From an uncultured Caryophanales bacterium (lineage in GTDB: Bacteria > Bacillota_I > Bacilli_A > RF39 > UBA660), in the NCBI GenBank assembly GCA_947303225.1, contig CAMYXG010000020.1:1-13739 (forward strand): a stretch of 13,739 bases of DNA. The letters are read 5' to 3'. A model generated the notes under the pieces. It saw only the letters and a program-made list of their open reading frames with translations. It searched no databases and had not been told where the DNA came from. This document shows, piece after piece, positions 11,334-13,739 of the stretch. A program made the position numbers and the translations under genes. Position 1 is the first letter of the stretch. Each line of letters starts with the position of its first letter.

Positions 11334-13739
11334 ATGGCTAAGAAAATAGTATTTATTGTTTTATCCGTTTTTATTATGATTGCTGGTGTTTCTTATATGG
11401 CTATTTCTAGCTATCGTTCTAGTTTTAAGTCATTTGAAAAGTCAGGATATATTATTGATAGTCGTAATGTGTCTTCTGGAAATAAGAAGTCAACGGTTTA
11501 TTATTTTGATGATAATGAAAAGTATAAATTACGTTATGATAATCAAGTTACATTTTCTGATGTTAATGGGGAGAAAGTAGATGTTTCTCAAGCATCTTTT
11601 ATTCATTATAATGATGATTCTATTGGTGTTTTAAAAAAGGCTGTTATTTTTAATTTAGATGAAATTGAAAGTGAAATACCAAAATATTATAATATTTTTG
11701 ATGATACGATTTTGGAGTATAGTAAAAGTTCTTATGTTGTAGATAATTTAGGTAAAAAGCTTAGATTTAAACACTTTTTAGTCAAAGTAAATGATACGAA
11801 GTATTTGATTATTGGTGATGGAATGAAACTTCATTTGGATGGTACTCGTGAAATTGCTGTCGGATCTAATTATGTTGAATTGGATTTTGTAGATGAAAAA
11901 GTTGTTACAATTGAGAACAAGGATTCTATCTATCAGACTATTGGCAAAGATGCTTCAATCGATTTAGGTGATCATATTACTCTTAATTTAGATAATCGTT
12001 ATTTGTATTTAAAAGATGAAGCAAAAATGAGTATTGATTCTATGATTATTGATTCTTCTGATAACATTGAAATTCAACCTATTGAAGAAAAAAATGAGGA
12101 GGAAGCGTTAGAAGAAGAGGAACAAAATGAAGAGGGAAATACTCAAAATGGTGGAATTGATGGATCTAATGATGAGAATGGCGAACAGGAAGCAAGTGGT
12201 GGATCTGTAGCAAATGGTGGAGTTATTGAAAATGAGCTTAATGAGGTGGAACTTTCTTTGCCTTCTGCAGATCTAAGCGAAATCAATGTTACGGCCAATA
12301 AGATTGAGGGGACGATTAAGATCACAGACAAGGATTCTTTAATTACTGGTGGAGTTACTACTAGCATTATAGAGAATAGTACTGGAAGAGTAGTTGATTT
12401 AATTGAAACTGATGAAGGTAATTATAATATTGAAGTTTCTTCTAGTCGACTTACTCCAGAAACAGTTTATAATTTAGTTAGTACTTTAAGTTATAAGAAA
12501 AATGATATTGTTTATACAACAGATATTGTTCAACATGTTTTTGTAACTTCTTCCATTGGAGTTAGTTTAGAAAAAGATTATTTTACATCAGATTCTTTAA
12601 ATTATGTTGTTAATTTTGATGATTATTCTCAAGTACGTAGTTGTGTTATTGAATTGTTTGATACAAATGGAGAGTCATTATATACATTACCATTAGAAAG
12701 AAGTGCAGGAAATCAGATTCCAGTTAATTTTACGGGACTTGAATCTAATAAAAAATATTCTGTTGTTATTAATAATATTTTATATGATGATTATATTCTT
12801 TCTAATGATTATTCTATTGAACAGAGTGCTAAGACGTTAAAGGTTAGACCAACATTGGGAAGTCCGTCTTTTACGATTGATAAGAAAAATGGAAAATTTA
12901 CTTTGAAACTTGATAATATGGTTGATGGTCAAAATGGTGTTGAGAGCTATAAATATCAAATTTATGATACTCGTACTATGGATGCTGGGGCAGGTAGTCC
13001 GGTTAATGTTATTGAGAAAACAAGTCTAACATCTATTGATGTAAATGTTGATAATAGTATTTTTTATCGTAGTGTTGGTTATGTATTTAATGTTGTTGTG
13101 GAATTTTATGATAATGAAAAATATGTTGAATACATTACACCATTTAGTGGTGTTATGCAGTTGGATGGAAAAGAAGCTCCTTCTATTTCATGGAAGACGA
13201 ATCATGTTACATTTGAGAGTATTGATGGAACTATTTCTATTTTAGATGTAGGAAATACTATTGACTTAGATAAGACAATGACGATTGTTTATACGAATTC
13301 TATTGGAACAACAGAACAATTTACTACAGCAGGTAATATTGTTATTCCATTTACTAGGAATAATTTAAGAGCAAATGAGACTTATACAATTTCTGTTTAT
13401 GGTACAGTTGATTTTCAGGATGGCAATCCTCCAATTGATAATTATCATATTGGAAGTGCTAGTGTAAAGACAAATCCAACTAATCCATTTAATGTTTCAT
13501 TTAATGTTGATACGAATGATGTTTCTGCTACCTTTAAGGTTAATGCTCGTTTATTAAATGTTGGTACGGCAGATAATCGTTTGGAAGCATCTACTCTTAC
13601 AGGAATTTCTTTTGTATTACATGAAGGTGTTACAGTTGATGGTAGAGTTGTTAAAACGGTTCCTGCTAGAGATAGGGATTTGAGAGAGTATTATAGTGAT
13701 TTGCAAGTAGCTTATTATGATAAGGAATTTGTTATTAAT
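11334..13739 (+). CDS. Very large membrane-anchored extracellular beta-repeat protein, 3' end outside the window
   Basis: The frame from the ATG at 11334 is open for 802 codons to the last base, so the protein is at least 802 aa. Residues 1-25 hold one hydrophobic segment (MAKKIVFIVLSVFIMIAGV), an uncleaved anchor or signal peptide. Residues 50-245 form a beta-rich head domain with repeated short strands, including YKLRYDNQVTFSD and YLIIGDGMKLHLDG. Residues about 247-305 are a low-complexity E/N/G-rich linker. From about 310 onward come tandem beta-sandwich-like modules of roughly 100 residues (threonine/serine/valine-rich, few cysteines, FN3- or Ig-like in pattern). No sorting signal appears before the window ends. 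I do not recognise the family. It is likely a surface stalk, adhesin or envelope-assembly protein. Its promoter and the upstream terminator make it a separate transcription unit. Confidence 0.85.
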   Translation, partial: MAKKIVFIVLSVFIMIAGVSYMAISSYRSSFKSFEKSGYIIDSRNVSSGNKKSTVYYFDDNEKYKLRYDNQVTFSDVNGEKVDVSQASFIHYNDDSIGVLKKAVIFNLDEIESEIPKYYNIFDDTILEYSKSSYVVDNLGKKLRFKHFLVKVNDTKYLIIGDGMKLHLDGTREIAVGSNYVELDFVDEKVVTIENKDSIYQTIGKDASIDLGDHITLNLDNRYLYLKDEAKMSIDSMIIDSSDNIEIQPIEEKNEEEALEEEEQNEEGNTQNGGIDGSNDENGEQEASGGSVANGGVIENELNEVELSLPSADLSEINVTANKIEGTIKITDKDSLITGGVTTSIIENSTGRVVDLIETDEGNYNIEVSSSRLTPETVYNLVSTLSYKKNDIVYTTDIVQHVFVTSSIGVSLEKDYFTSDSLNYVVNFDDYSQVRSCVIELFDTNGESLYTLPLERSAGNQIPVNFTGLESNKKYSVVINNILYDDYILSNDYSIEQSAKTLKVRPTLGSPSFTIDKKNGKFTLKLDNMVDGQNGVESYKYQIYDTRTMDAGAGSPVNVIEKTSLTSIDVNVDNSIFYRSVGYVFNVVVEFYDNEKYVEYITPFSGVMQLDGKEAPSISWKTNHVTFESIDGTISILDVGNTIDLDKTMTIVYTNSIGTTEQFTTAGNIVIPFTRNNLRANETYTISVYGTVDFQDGNPPIDNYHIGSASVKTNPTNPFNVSFNVDTNDVSATFKVNARLLNVGTADNRLEASTLTGISFVLHEGVTVDGRVVKTVPARDRDLREYYSDLQVAYYDKEFVIN

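Noticed and set aside
12143..12367. Minus-strand open frame of 74 codons
   Set aside because: It is antisense to the E/N/G-rich linker of the large surface protein. The serine/proline-rich product is a composition artefact.
11380..13245. Short + strand frames at 11380-11580 and 13045-13245
   Set aside because: They are out-of-frame shadows inside the 802-codon surface-protein gene.
1..13739. Recoding of TGA as tryptophan
   Set aside because: Conserved tryptophans are TGG throughout and long frames contain no internal TGA, so the standard bacterial code fits.
1..13739. CRISPR arrays, tRNA/rRNA genes, IS elements, riboswitches
   Set aside because: No regularly spaced repeats, tRNA-like T-arm sequences, transposase genes with inverted repeats, or riboswitch-like conserved leaders were found. 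All leaders are short.

Overview
The window is AT-rich, roughly 30% G+C by eye. It uses ATG, with one GTG start, behind strong AGGAGG/AGGTGAT-type ribosome binding sites, and its intrinsic terminators are short A-rich stems. Gene content is that of a walled low-GC Gram-positive: SufS/SufU, a DacA-type D,D-carboxypeptidase, a VanY-like carboxypeptidase, a sortase with an LPXTG-like substrate, and a T7SS-like cassette with a DUF4176 protein. All tryptophans in the readable proteins are TGG and TGA serves as a stop, so this is not a Mycoplasma-type code. A gut Bacilli/Erysipelotrichia or wall-bearing Mollicutes relative fits best, but species-level placement is inference.

Layout. (1) 1-2064: a Fe-S/sulfur-transfer operon on the + strand. 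It holds the C-terminal ~95% of sufS (its N-terminus lies outside the window), sufU, and an unrecognised 167-aa protein overlapping sufU by 17 nt. (2) 2177-2588: a monocistronic short SSB with its own promoter and a terminator whose stem contains the stop codon. (3) 2615-6528: from one good extended -10 promoter run an LXG-like protein, a DUF4176 protein, a coiled-coil protein, a GNAT acetyltransferase and a pyrimidine-nucleoside phosphorylase. The last two overlap by ATGA. (4) 6537-9007: a surface-display operon with a thioester-domain (TED) protein carrying a PATG sorting signal, a sortase, and a five-TM membrane protein. A terminator-like hairpin sits between the first two genes, and a clear terminator ends the operon. 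(5) 9010-9943 on the minus strand: a membrane-anchored VanY-like D,D-carboxypeptidase gene broken by one in-frame TAA at codon 49. (6) 10034-11200: a secreted DacA/PBP5-type carboxypeptidase with its own terminator. (7) 11280-13739: a promoter and the first 802 codons of a very large N-terminally anchored extracellular beta-repeat protein that runs off the window's right edge.

The right half is a cell-envelope neighbourhood: sortase, a covalently binding adhesin, two peptidoglycan D,D-carboxypeptidases and a giant surface protein. The left half mixes housekeeping genes (Fe-S assembly, nucleoside salvage) with a T7SS-like cassette inserted between ssb and the gnat-pdp pair. No tRNA, rRNA, CRISPR array, IS element or phage gene was found, and no stretch over 300 bases lacks a gene.
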